A stretch of DNA of 64,000 nt. Source: Arthrobotrys musiformis (Eukaryota > Ascomycota > Orbiliomycetes > Orbiliales > Orbiliaceae). The notes under the pieces were generated by a model that made no database searches, had not been told where the DNA came from, and saw only the letters and a program-made list of their open reading frames with translations. The position numbers were made by a program, and so were the translations under genes. This document shows, piece after piece, positions 12,051-22,400 of the stretch (positions are counted from its first letter, which is position 1; each line of letters begins with the position of its first letter). The stretch spans positions 434,001-498,000 of the forward strand of contig JAVHJL010000011.1 of assembly GCA_036971715.1 (NCBI GenBank), read 5' to 3'.

Positions 12051-12171
12051 TGGTGAACGTCGGACTCGAACCGACATCTGGGACTCTTTAATGGCGAATT
12101 CTCCCGGGGGCAGTGGAATCTTGGAGGCCCCCGGAAGCAGTACCCCGTTCTACCCGTTGAACTAGAACACC
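12051..12171 (-). ncRNA. tRNA-like Pol III unit C with hairpin insert
   Basis: Minus-strand element starting GGTGTTC-TA, with perfect D-stem GTTC/GAAC, a good A-box, and a perfect T-arm GTCGG/CCGAC with intact B-box GGTTCGAGTCC, ending GTTCACCA. The anticodon-stem position pairs as GGGGT/GTCCC (three G-C, two G-U). The loop is replaced by about 57 nt with an 8-bp GC hairpin CCGGGGGC/GCCCCCGG. A T7 run follows 8 nt downstream, as expected for Pol III termination. Five of seven acceptor pairs form. This is the best preserved copy, but it still lacks a normal seven-base anticodon loop. Confidence 0.55.
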
Positions 12172-12691
12172 TTTTTATTGTTGTAAGGCTCGGCGTTTAT
12201 GTCACTTATAAACGGATGACACTGCATATTGCACTGCAGCAGTTGTCTTGATGCTGGCCCTAAAAGCTGAGAGAAGGGCTTGTGGGATACCTAGCTAAGT
12301 ATTCACTAGATGCTCTCCTGCTCTAGTCTTGATATAATCATAGGAATCCCAACCAACCGGCATTCCTATATTGACTTGCACATATCCGTTAATTATTACC
12401 TAAAGTATCTACACGGCAACTGACAATATTAAACCACGTGCTTCATAGTTGCGTTTAATTGGCATACAAAAACTTGGGGATGGATTAACTTACGGAAAGC
12501 GGTGTCCGAACGTTGCTCACATATCAAAGGCCCGTTGGTATGTTCGCTACCGCACCCGAATGACGCAACCGCTCATTTTTTGAATTTCCACACCCCCAAT
12601 CGGATCGTCGGATTAAACCCTACGTTCCCTTCATTCCTCGCCACATTGCCGCATCATTGTGGGGTAAAAAATGAGCAGCAGGTATATGGGG
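12172..12691. other. intergenic region upstream of the hydrophobin-like gene
   Basis: No gene is supportable. The right part is the promoter of the small secreted-protein gene that starts at 12847. Confidence 0.5.
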
Positions 12692-12699
12692 TATATAAA
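12692..12699 (+). promoter_or_regulatory. TATA box (TATATAAA)
   Basis: A good TATA-box match lies about 148 bp upstream of the ATG at 12847, a plausible spacing for a strongly expressed small secreted protein with a short 5' UTR. Confidence 0.5.
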
Positions 12700-12846
12700 G
12701 TTGACCAAAGATCTTTGTCAACGGCATATCTCAACAGCACAGAAGATAGTACTCCCCTCAGCTCTACACGCTATATTCCGCGCCCATTAACCACATTTCC
12801 TCTACTCTAAATTTATAACCGACGGCTTCTGTACGATACATAAAAA

Positions 12847-13392
12847 ATGTACTTCCCAGTCATTGTTATCGTTACGTTCTTCACAATTATCGCCAGGACC
12901 AATGCGAGCATTACAACCGGCGACAACGGCATCCTCCCAGAAATGCCAGAAACCGTCACCGTGGGCGAGATGTCCAGTCACTGCGACTTTGGCCTTTCCG
13001 TCTCCTGCTGCGATGCGGATGCCCTCGAGAAACCTACCGAAGGCGGTTGTTTTCCATTAACAGAGCCGGGGCGTAAGTGCAATGTCCTCCTTTAAAACGA
13101 CATCGATCGCTTTATAAGTTATAAGTGTAGTTGCAAGGAGAAGAAAGTTAACTAATAATATATTGTTGTAGTGCGGCCGTTCCGCTTTGTCGGGGTTTGC
13201 GAGAGGGGGGTTCCGGCCTGCTGCTCAAGTTCTATGTTCGATCCGGAGAAATTTAGTGTATGAATTAGTTCCAATGTCCTCCCTTATTGGAAAAATGCTG
13301 ACGTTAGCACTCGTACTTAACAGTCTTCCGAATCCTGTGAGCAAATATCACTCGAGAACGAGGATATTACGCCGGAAGACATTATGGGATGA
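12847..13392 (+). CDS. small secreted 8-Cys protein, hydrophobin-like
   Basis: Three exons, 12847-13072, 13172-13257 and 13324-13392, joined by 99-bp and 66-bp GT-AG introns, encode 126 aa. Residues 1-20 form a signal peptide ending ARTNA. Eight cysteines follow at 46, 54-55, 68, 85, 92-93 and 109, in the order C-CC-C-C-CC-C that defines hydrophobins. Spacing is X7, X12, X16, X6, X15. The X12 and X16 gaps are close to class II (X11, X16), while X7, X6 and X15 fall in class I ranges, so it is atypical. Hydrophobins coat hyphae and spores at the air-water interface. The eighth Cys exists only if the second intron is spliced; without it the protein stops at residue 104 with seven Cys. The function is inferred from the pattern; it could be an unrelated Cys-rich secreted protein. 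Confidence 0.65.
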
Positions 13393-13831
13393 AAACCGGC
13401 TTGCAAGATGATAGGCTGGAGTAAGATAAAAGTTTTGATTAATTGGGAATTGGTTTATACATTTAGCGAGTAGATGTTAACTGTTGGGGCAGGGGAGGGG
13501 GGAAAAGAAGGAAGAGGGGATGGAAGGTTATGATCTGTATTCCGACCAAATAATACTTGTTGTAGGAGCAAGTAACAGATACATATAAAGAAAAATACCA
13601 CGAACACTGCCGCGCCGCGGCGGTATCGCTGATTGCATACATGCATTCCCAAAACAGCTTCCTGTGGATGAAAATATATAAACAAACTGCAGAAGAAACC
13701 CACTGCGCGTGCTACGAATTGGACTATTCTATAACAATTATCGTACAAGAGTAATGAACGCTAATAACCGATTCATGAGGTATCAAAAATATAACGAATG
13801 CAACTTCCTTCCCTTTCTAAGCCCACTATTT
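13393..13831. other. convergent intergenic region
   Basis: Holds the 3' ends of the hydrophobin-like gene (+) and Mid1 (-). I see a G-rich tract at about 13490-13520 and no gene. Confidence 0.5.
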
Positions 13832-15827
13832 TCACACGATCCCCATCGCTACCGCCACCACTCCGACTAGGAAAGCCCACCCTCCCCAGACAAGTCCCAT
13901 ACCCCTCGTTGCCGCGCTCAAGAAATATGCCGCCCCAAGGTAGCTACACGTAATATCACCATCATCGCTTCTCCACCCATAACTATTCTCCCCACGGCTG
14001 CCGCCAGGACAACTAAATCCCAAACTCGCAGGGCAACTTTGTATCAAACTCCAGCACAAATCCATACACGGTTTAATCTCCTTATACGGTCCAGGGCTAA
14101 CAACTTCATCGATCAGAATATTTCTGCTCGCGGCTTTAAACACCGGAGGCGCCGTCGATCCGTCATCATTAGTTACGTTCCCAAGTTCGATATCTACGAT
14201 ACGCCCATCTTCCAAAAAGATCTTAGTAGGACCATTATCTTGCCCATCGCCACGGCTTCGTTCCGCAAGGAATGTCGCATTGCTACTGTAGTCCGCACAG
14301 CGGGGGATCGTAGTCGCGCATAGCCAGGTTTTGTAAGCTTTGTCGCAATCGTCGCAGCTTCTGAGGTGGGAATATTCCCTATCCGATGTCGTGTTGCATT
14401 GGACCTGTTGTAGGGAGTATGAGAAATTGGCGTACCAGGAAGATGCGTAGGTATCGTAAAACTTGGCTAGATGGGGCATGTTTTGGAATATTGTATCGTT
14501 AGTGGGGACGGCGTATGCCACCTCGGAGCAGAATTGGAGATCATAGATGACTCGACAATTCCCATCTAATAGCGAACGTTGTTAGGAAAAGTTGTATATA
14601 GAGTGGCGTTTGAAAAAAGGTAATCTTACCTGACTTAGTTGTAAGGTTGACAGCAGAATAAATGAAGCCTCCCTCCGTCTCATTATTCTGCTTCGCCAAC
14701 CATATATTATATGTCATGTTTGGTTTTAACCCTTTCAAGTATATCTGCTCCTTGACTTTGTTTCCCAGACCACGCCTCGTCATCGAGATATCACCGCTAG
14801 ATGCACTAAGGCTGGCGCGGGCCTTCAGCCCACACCAGCTTCGCTTGAGGCCATTTACAGCTGTATCGTTGGCTGGGTGGGCAAAGAACGTGTAGGGTGG
14901 CCTGATAGCCGACACATTAGTAGATTTGTCATATGCCGTCTCGTTGCCTGAGATCAAAAGAGCGTTTGAAGAATCGCTATCGATAAGGTACAGATTTTGA
15001 TATTTATACCAGCCATAATACGCTTTTTTTGTCGAGGCAATTATTTCGTAATTGTAAAAGCCAGTAAAGTTCCCCGCTTCTGACGTAATGTTTGGAGCAA
15101 CGACTGCAAGGTAAACCGTTGAACTAGCGTTGACGGTGACATTGGCAAACCCTTCAATCACCGGGATGACAACCTGCTGACGAGGGTTTGCGGATGGACC
15201 GGGAGACTTATTAGAAGTTGAGTTGGATGTGTATAAGGTGAGATTCGGTGGGACAAGCTTCGTATTGTTCGGTGCCGAGGGGCCCCAGCAAGTATTAAAC
15301 CCAAAGTAAACTGTCCGGATACGGCTGTTCTTCTCAATGTCGACAAAAACGTTGGAAGAGCCACTCCGGCCTGCATCGGCAAATAATTGCTCGGTGTCCA
15401 GTCCCCATAGCTGTATTTCACCAGGTTTGATGTTGAAGTTCCGATATTGATCCTTAACGAGCGAGTTTAAGAATGTCCCCCCCTGGCGTTCCTGAAGGAG
15501 TCCCGAGAACAAATCGTGAAGTTTGGCACCTGCAGGAGAGGTTGTATCCGCCCACGATTGTGACTCTTCGGTCGATTGTATGAGCGGATTGTAAAAAGTA
15601 CTAATGCCCTCGAGAACTGGTGATCTGTCATTTCCCGAAGCTTCGGAAGACGGGTGATGATGGTGTACTCGGTGGCCACTGCCAAGATCGGGTATCGACT
15701 GCGAATATGCTGACGGCGGTAGTGTCCACAAGACAAGCAATGTGATCATGAGCACTGTCGCAAACGAAGAAACGGCGACACGCGACTGAAGCGGTGTCAG
15801 CCGAGGACAAGAGATCTTGAATGCCAT
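13832..15827 (-). CDS. mid1: Mid1-type stretch-activated Ca2+ channel subunit
   Basis: Mid1 partners Cch1 in the fungal high-affinity plasma-membrane Ca2+ uptake system. Two exons on the minus strand, 15827-14630 and 14565-13832, with a 64-bp intron (GTAAGA...TTAG), give 643 aa, the family's usual length. An N-terminal hydrophobic segment (about residues 20-42) works as signal or membrane anchor. A long N-glycosylation-rich extracellular part follows (many NXS/T), then a Cys-rich C-terminal domain beginning GNCRVIYDLQFCSEVAYAVP, with SCDDCDKAYKTWLCATTIPRC and KPCMDLCWSLIQSCPASLGFSC. It ends in a hydrophobic tail suited to a membrane or GPI anchor. The second exon restores the Mid1 motif VIYDLQFCSEVAYAVP across the splice, which supports the junction. 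It is divergent from the 893-aa secreted protein gene. Confidence 0.93.
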
Positions 15828-16495
15828 GGTCTGTGATGAATCTGCAAGCTCCCGCAGAGTGGAGATTGGCCCCTTGATATGCGCCCCAGCCGGCAGGTTG
15901 GAGCCGAGGATGCAGGCTAACCTGAGAGGGTATACGTATGGCGGGCGTACTAAGTACAGTCAAGCTCAACCAGCGAACCGACTTGATAGAAAACCTGGGA
16001 TTGGGCTGCGGTTTAGAAAGGCGATGGCTTCGAAGGAGGAGGAGGAGAGGGCGCAACTGCTGACACTCCTGCTCATTGTGACGAAGAAAGGCCGGAGTCC
16101 CGAGGGTTCTGGTGGGCCGGGAATGAAATGACGGAAGCGGGCTCGTATAAGGCAGACTTTCGACGTTTGGAGGCCGGGTTGGTGTTGTTGAGACGTTGTC
16201 AGGGGGTTCCACCAAAAATAGCTCTTTGGAGCGTCGTTGCCCAACAGGGCAGGTCCAAAATACCACGCAACGCGGAAATGATATCTTCGTTGCAGAGTAC
16301 CCTCGCAAAAGGGCTCGAGCACGTTAGTTTGCTCCCCAATCCACGAGGTTATAAACGAGGTTTCGCGTGGAGCATGCATGCCTTGGTACCATTCAGCATG
16401 TTTTCGAGATAGTCCAATAACCATTCAGAATCTCAGGGATCATACTATAGCATTGATCGGTAGCTATAGCGTTAAAGCTAGCTCGGCCGGCAAAA
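15828..16495. promoter_or_regulatory. 668-bp shared upstream region between divergent genes
   Basis: Mid1 (-) and the 893-aa secreted protein (+) start on either side, so both promoters lie here. Reading frames cross the region on both strands but none resembles a protein. I cannot place a TATA box with confidence. Confidence 0.4.
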
Positions 16496-19177
16496 ATGCA
16501 TCTATCAACCTTCTTCCCGGCCGCATTAGCTCTATACCAGGCCACCGTTGTAAACGGGTGGGGATTCCGTCTCGAGCGAAATACGCCAGACGAAGTTGCT
16601 ATGCTTGAGCGAGAGTGGTATAACAATAAGGCAACCAAAGGCGTAAAGAAATGTTCCGCGGCCGGATCGATAGATGGCCACTCAGTCGATGGATTCACAA
16701 TAACCAATTTTGGACCTCTAGATGAGGGATTCAGAGAGGCGCCAGAGCATCCGAAAGAATGGCGGGACCTGCTCGGATGGATGGGCTTCTGGAAGAATAA
16801 GAAGTGTGACGGTTTACCGGTCATCATCGTGCATTTCTACCCAGTGCCATATACGAGGCAAACGATATACTTCCCCAAACTCTTAAATGTCGCCTCAGAC
16901 CTCGATATAAACGATCTTTCTGTCGGGTTTTACGGTGATATCCCTTTCGGAAGCGTTTGGTTTCGTGGCGATAGACAAATCCCCCAGGGCGCTGCCGCAG
17001 TCTGTATGTCGCCATCCCGAGGCGCGGCAAGCGCTGTATATGAAGCCGAGTTCCACGTTTTCCACGATGCTGTCAGGGTCATAAATATTGGCCCAAACAA
17101 CGATAGATCGAAAGTCGACGATACTGATCATAGATGGGACGGGAGTGGTAATCTACCGTTCTTAAGCCCTGATAGAGTCGTGCTTGAGATTGGAGAAGAT
17201 ATTAACATATCGGCAAACGAGAAAACGGACCGTGGGGTACAGGTATCTCTAGGGCTAGTGGCCTCCAGACAAGGTCTCGGGCCATATGTCACCCCTCCCC
17301 AGCGGTACCAGAATTTATTGACTGGCGCCGATGATGAGGATGAAGACGAATTCTTGGAAGAGGGTAGAGCTGAAATTGATGCGTTCCCTAGAGGACGGGC
17401 AATGGAAGAAGAGAGGCCCCAAGCAAAGCCAGATGCAAATACCGCGGCACGAGAGGAACTCGCTCTCCAACAAGCAGCATATAGGTCGTTGCAAGATCAG
17501 TTCCAAGCTCCCAATGGCCCCGGGTCGACACAGGCCTCAGCTTTACAGAACGCTGCATCTATGGAGCTCGAGTCCCTGCCGCAAGATACAGCGCCTTCAA
17601 TGTCTGATACCGAGCAGGCTAGATCCCGTGCTACGGCCCAAGACCTACTATCCACGTTGCTTGAAAGATATCCTAACTGGGCGCAGCTGTCCCAAGATGA
17701 GAGACGTCTCAGGTACAACGAACTTCAAACAGAAATTAAGAATCGGCAATCAGGCCAAACAATTACGGAACTTGCGTCAAATACACCAAATTGGAATGAA
17801 CTAACGCCAGTAGAAAGGTACCGACTATATAAACAAGCTGGCAGGGGGGTCTCAGGACAACAGCCGCAGATAGAACTCGAACGTCAGCGGGAGACTGAAG
17901 CGGAAAGAAAGCTTCGAGAGGAAGAAATAAGACGCCAGGAGGAAGAAGCCACAAAAAGACGTGAAGAAGAAAGGGAGGTACGGCGACAAACCCAGGAAAG
18001 GCGTCAAAGAGAGGAGGAGACAGATAACAGCAAGGCCATCGAAGATTTTATTAACTTTCTGAATAGAGTGCGGGCTAACTACCTCCGGAATAATCCGCCG
18101 CCACCCCAGGAAAATCCTGAGGGGGATTCGGGCTCAAACAACCCAGTACCGCAACAAAATGCTGGCTCTGGTGGAAATGTCAATCAGAATAACCCCCGCC
18201 CACAAAATCCGAGTGGAAACGCTGGCCCAAGTCGGTACAATCCACAATCTCAGCCAAACATTGGTGGCAGTACGGGCCAGAATAATTCTCGTCCCCCAAA
18301 TATCAATCCCAATGGGAACACTGGCCCTAGTAACCCACAATCCCAGCCCAGTTTTGGCGGAAACGTGGGCCAAAAGAGTTATAACCCTCGCCCACCCAAC
18401 ACTAGTGGAAATCTGAACCCGAATGATCCTTCCTTCCTATCAGGCTTCAGTGGGAACATGGGTCAGAACAATTTTAATTGGGCTTTGCCAAATGTTGGTG
18501 GAAATATCGGTCAGAATGGTCCTCGCCCTCAGAATATAGGTGGCACCAATGTGAACCCGAATAACCAGCGACCTCAAAATCCTAGTGGGGGTGCAAACCC
18601 AAACAACCAACAATCTCAGCGGATGTTTGGTGGGAACCCGGGCTCAAGAAGATGGGAATATGGCAGCTTAGGGCCGGGGCCCAGGGGTCCCGGGGTCGAT
18701 TACTTCACATCTCCAAACGTCAATACTGGAATGAACAGCCCACCCTTCTACCGAGACTATGCCGGTATGGGCTTCAATCGCCCATACGACCTACCAATTA
18801 GAAGGAACGACCAGGGCGGCCAGGCTGCGAACAATGATCAAAATCAGGATGCGCATGGTATAGGTGCACATGGGACATCACGAATACCAAGGCCCTTCAG
18901 TCAAGCAGTGGATAGGATTATCAACAACGATTTTTCATGGGCATATCCAGACATTGATCCATCTAGCAATGCTAACGTTAACAGGAATAACATGGAGGAA
19001 GAGACAGTGGTAAAAGAAGAGGAAGTTTTAGAAGAAAATCTCATTGGGGTTGGTAACGGGAACAATGGTAACGATTGGCAGAACGACGTAATATGGGGGA
19101 TACCAGCGGAGAATTTACAATCGGATGAAGAGGAGGAAACTCCGGCATACCGATTCAGACCGAACCAGCGACGGTGA
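16496..19177 (+). CDS. large secreted mosaic protein with coiled coil and N/P/G/Q-rich repeats
   Basis: A single exon of 893 aa, unrecognised as a whole. It begins with a signal peptide (residues 1 to about 21, ending VVNG). Residues about 22-270 form a globular Cys-containing domain rich in aromatic residues (GWGFRLERNTPDE near its start; GFYGDIPFGSVWFRGDRQIP). An acidic linker follows (DDEDEDEFLEEG). Around 400-455 there are two copies of a PNWxxLxxxERxxxY motif (YPNWAQLSQDERRLRY, TPNWNELTPVERYRLY). Next comes an E/R/Q-rich coiled coil (about 462-515), then about 200 residues of degenerate GGNxGQNNPRPQNPSGN-type repeats, and an acidic tail. No transmembrane or GPI signal is evident, so it is probably a wall or matrix protein. 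Function unknown; an adhesive role would be a guess. Confidence 0.8.
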   Translation: MHLSTFFPAALALYQATVVNGWGFRLERNTPDEVAMLEREWYNNKATKGVKKCSAAGSIDGHSVDGFTITNFGPLDEGFREAPEHPKEWRDLLGWMGFWKNKKCDGLPVIIVHFYPVPYTRQTIYFPKLLNVASDLDINDLSVGFYGDIPFGSVWFRGDRQIPQGAAAVCMSPSRGAASAVYEAEFHVFHDAVRVINIGPNNDRSKVDDTDHRWDGSGNLPFLSPDRVVLEIGEDINISANEKTDRGVQVSLGLVASRQGLGPYVTPPQRYQNLLTGADDEDEDEFLEEGRAEIDAFPRGRAMEEERPQAKPDANTAAREELALQQAAYRSLQDQFQAPNGPGSTQASALQNAASMELESLPQDTAPSMSDTEQARSRATAQDLLSTLLERYPNWAQLSQDERRLRYNELQTEIKNRQSGQTITELASNTPNWNELTPVERYRLYKQAGRGVSGQQPQIELERQRETEAERKLREEEIRRQEEEATKRREEEREVRRQTQERRQREEETDNSKAIEDFINFLNRVRANYLRNNPPPPQENPEGDSGSNNPVPQQNAGSGGNVNQNNPRPQNPSGNAGPSRYNPQSQPNIGGSTGQNNSRPPNINPNGNTGPSNPQSQPSFGGNVGQKSYNPRPPNTSGNLNPNDPSFLSGFSGNMGQNNFNWALPNVGGNIGQNGPRPQNIGGTNVNPNNQRPQNPSGGANPNNQQSQRMFGGNPGSRRWEYGSLGPGPRGPGVDYFTSPNVNTGMNSPPFYRDYAGMGFNRPYDLPIRRNDQGGQAANNDQNQDAHGIGAHGTSRIPRPFSQAVDRIINNDFSWAYPDIDPSSNANVNRNNMEEETVVKEEEVLEENLIGVGNGNNGNDWQNDVIWGIPAENLQSDEEEETPAYRFRPNQRR
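18150..18660 (+). repeat. degenerate coding repeats (N/P/G/Q-rich)
   Basis: Within the 893-aa protein, repeated units of roughly 25-30 residues alternate GGN(V/I/M)GQN, NPRPQNPSG and NPQSQP blocks. The copies have diverged, so this is an old expansion and not a fresh tandem duplication. Confidence 0.6.
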
Positions 19178-20274
19178 TCCGCTTTTCGACGCCATAATTG
19201 TTTAACTTGGGTGCTTCATGGGCTTGGCGAATAGAAAATTAGATGTAGCAACAGCTGCTTATTTATATTATGACCTGTGCAATTGTTTGAGTGATAATAG
19301 ATCTTTAATATTTGGGAAGAATATAACTCGCACTAATATACCTAGGTATATATCAAATAAACGGTGATCCAGGATATGCGCAATTGTAAAATCTTGTTAG
19401 TTTGTTAATTAGAAATTGTCGATTTCTTTTAGTGGCGGGTCGGACAAAATATCCTACCATCCTGTTCTTTTTACCACTCACGTATTATACGTAGCGCGTG
19501 GTAATATATGGTTCATGTTGTTGTACGTACAGCAAGACGGGTTCGTACACCCGTGCGAAATGCACAACAATTTGCTTTATACCAACCAAGAAATATATTT
19601 GAGCAAAGGCCCAATTGATCAATCCTATTAAACAATCGCCTCAGACCATATATCCACCTTTGATCCCAAAATTCCAAGCCCCGCAAAGGGGTACTAGATA
19701 ATTTATAATACGGTAGACGTAACAAGGCTTAAGCTTAACTAAGATAGCTCCACTAAACCCGAGGGCGCGATAAAGCGACCGAATCAGAGCCGTTATGCGT
19801 ACATGGGGCATGCGTCAGATGTGGACCTCAGCGTAGTGAGGTTGGGAGCGGAGCGGGCCATAACGCTATATATATCGCTTACTTAAATTCATGTCCTATA
19901 GGTACTAAATCATCTGCGGGATCGTGGCCAACTCCTCAGGCCTAGGAATTATTATATTTTGATACGGGCTTCGTTTATAATTTCCCACCGGTGCTAGTTA
20001 TTTACTCTTCAATCGAAATCTTCAAATTCTTCGAGTCGGAATCCGCGGAATATTATATTATTGATTCGAAGCAGTCTCGTAACCAAGATTCGAAGCCTCA
20101 GCTCAACTCAGCCCCGCTGCAACTCAAATTACCACACTTTGGCAAACGAAAAAATTGTTGCCCAACCGGCTCGAAGGAATTCAATTGGTCGGGTGGTAGA
20201 TGCACACATGAAGTCAGTAATATCTCGGCACCGCTTTACTTGAAAGGCCTTGGAAGAATAATACGAAAGAAAAT
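19178..20274. other. intergenic region
   Basis: AT-rich, with no supportable gene. The right end is the promoter of the membrane-protein gene. An additional upstream exon of that gene cannot be excluded, but none is visible. Confidence 0.5.
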
Positions 20275-21019
20275 ATGGTATCGAAATGGGCGAAACTGGG
20301 CCTTTGGATTCTTACACACCCCTGGCGTTGTTTGCACGTCAGTTTCGCATATGGCATATGGGAGAACACGAACGAAGATCAGTTTAAGATAGACATTTGG
20401 GTTAAAGCAAAGAAGAAAGAATTAGGGGAAGCGGGTATCTGCGTAAGTATCTCAAGCTTCCCAAAACTGTCCCGTAGGAAACGCCAAAGTCATTCTCTAA
20501 CACACATATAGGCGACAATAGTTGGGGCCGCAATCACAGCATCTATCCAATGGAACCAAACTTACGACGCCCATTGGTCTGTCCTCGCCTTCTGGTACGG
20601 CGCGCTGCTACTGAGTTTGTTCTCGGTGGTAATTAGCTTCCACTTGGGAATATATCTATCTTCGATTCCACTCCGCGCCCCGGACTGGACATACCGTCCC
20701 GCCATAGTCGGAGAGACGAAATTGGCACGATATGCTAGTCTTTGGATTTTACAGACACCGACGCAACTGTTGAGCTATAGCATAATCTCATATGTTACGG
20801 GGCTGTCTGTTATGATTATCAGTAAGCTTTGGGACGGTCCTTGGAATGATGATTCTAAGGTTGGTTCAGTCAATCGTCTACAATGACAAGGGAACAATTT
20901 CTGTCTGAAAGCTAACTTGTGGACTACAGATTGCCATACTATATATTGGGTACTTCACTCTCGGCTTTTCCATATACATCTGTACGGCCGTGTGGATCTA
21001 TCGGCCGGACTTATATTAA
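20275..21019 (+). CDS. predicted multi-pass membrane protein of unknown function
   Basis: Three exons, 20275-20442, 20512-20859 and 20930-21019 (introns 69 and 70 bp, GTAAGT...ATAG and GTTGGT...ACAG), give 201 aa. Four hydrophobic stretches are visible: VGAAITASI with flanking residues, an adjacent long segment around FWYGALLLSLFSVVISFHLGIYL, one around LLSYSIISYVTGLSVMII, and a C-terminal one around IAILYIGYFTLGFSIYICTAVW. The N-terminal region of about 55 residues is amphipathic and charged (WILTHPWRCLHVSFAYG). Both junctions are phase 0 and keep the frame, which supports the model. I do not recognise the family, although the pattern is that of uncharacterised fungal membrane proteins. The start is the first ATG in frame. 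Confidence 0.75.
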
Positions 21020-21309
21020 AATATTCGTCTAGCTATGTATATGTACGACAAAAATGATTTGCTAACACAGATAGAATATCATCCTCGTGCGCAGGAAAGA
21101 GATGTGGCAAAGCTTTATTTTGTAGATAAACTAATTAGATATTTCGATCCATAACTTTATAAATACAGCGTGATTTTCATTAAGATACATCTCTTTTCCC
21201 AATATTTCTTTCTCAGCGCAGTTGATGAACCCCAAAATTAATCCCATTCACTTGTTTCTCGAAAAGTATTCCGGAGATAGATTTAGGCAACAATAGCTGC
21301 CAGTTTCGC

Positions 21310-22400
21310 TTACAAGAGAGCAGCGCCAATAAAAAGGGCAGCCCCGAGGACACCAGCAAACGCAGTGTGCTTAGCCCCAGCATTAGTCGTTGGCGTAGAC
21401 CCGGAACCAGAGGTGGTGCGGTTTCCGGTTGCTGGTGGTGCGGTAGTGGTAGCACCTGGCTCGGTAGGAACAGGCATAGTTGCCATAGTTGTCTCTGCGG
21501 GGCTTGTTTCCTCAGGAGCCGTGGTCTCAGCGGGCTCGCTGGTTTCTTCAGGGCTCGAGGTCTCGGCTGGTTCCGAAGTCTCTTCGGCTCCTGTAGTTTC
21601 TGCCGGTTCGGTTTCTTCCGCACTTGTGGTTTCAGCTGGCTCAGTCTCAGAGGGTTCGGTAGTCTCGGCCGGTGCGGTAGTTGGCTGTGGAGGAGGCGTA
21701 TACGTAGCAGTAACGGTAACGGTAACGCCATTGTCCGCGCAAAGTTCTTCGGCAGCGTCGCTCGTAGCGCCGTAATCTTTTGGTTCGCAGAGTAGGGAAA
21801 TGCAAGGGTTGAAACCTGCAAGGAAGGCATTGGAGCCGCAGAAGCATCTGAAATCCGTCTCCCCGCAGCCGGCGATGGAGTTTAGTTGGCTAACACAGTC
21901 GCGCTGCGATAAATGTCAGGTTAGATCCGAAGGGTATCCTCTAATCAAATACTGAGATACTTACAGCGCAGCCTGGGAAGTTGGCCAGTTCCCGAGGAGG
22001 GGTTGGAGTAGCGGTTGGGGCTACAACGGTGACGGTTACTGTGACACCGGCGCCCAAGCATAATCCTTCTGCAGCATCACTGACTGCTTGATAGTCTGAT
22101 GGGTCGCAGGCGAAGGAAATACAAGGGTTGAATCCTGCTAGGAAAGCATTCGAAGCGCAGAAGCATGGATAATCGGTGTTCCCACAGCCAGCGATCAAGT
22201 TTAGTTGACTCAGACACTCGTACTATAAACATATATAGAACGATAAAGTTAGCGTTTACTCAACGATATCCTCGCAAAGTCCATTCCAGGGTCATATTGA
22301 AGCGTAAACCTACGGCGCATGTTGGGAAATTTTCGATCTGGGCGGAAACTATCGAGGCGGCCAATGCAACGGCGGCAGAAACCTTGACTACAGACTTCAT
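21310..22400 (-). CDS. tandem double-CFEM protein, probably GPI-anchored
   Basis: Three exons on the minus strand, 22400-22314, 22222-21965 and 21903-21310 (introns 91 and 61 bp), all phase 0, encode 312 aa. Residues 1-20 are a signal peptide. Two CFEM domains follow, each with eight cysteines and the block GCG(N/E)TD(Y/F)xCFC(A/G)SNAFLAGFNPCIS. The first intron splits CFEM1 and the second splits CFEM2 at the same position, right after the first Cys (TCA and GCA), which indicates exon duplication. A Thr/Glu/Pro-rich stalk of about 100 residues (ETSEPAETTS-type repeats) and a hydrophobic C-terminus with a small-residue omega-site region suit a GPI anchor. Known CFEM proteins act in heme/iron acquisition, wall structure or host interaction; which applies here is unknown. 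Confidence 0.92.

Noticed and set aside
15628..16308. A 226-codon minus-strand open frame over the Mid1 5' end
   Set aside because: It overlaps the Mid1 coding start in another frame and has no protein features.
21365..21795. Plus-strand open frames over the CFEM gene stalk
   Set aside because: Antisense of Thr/Glu-rich repeats.
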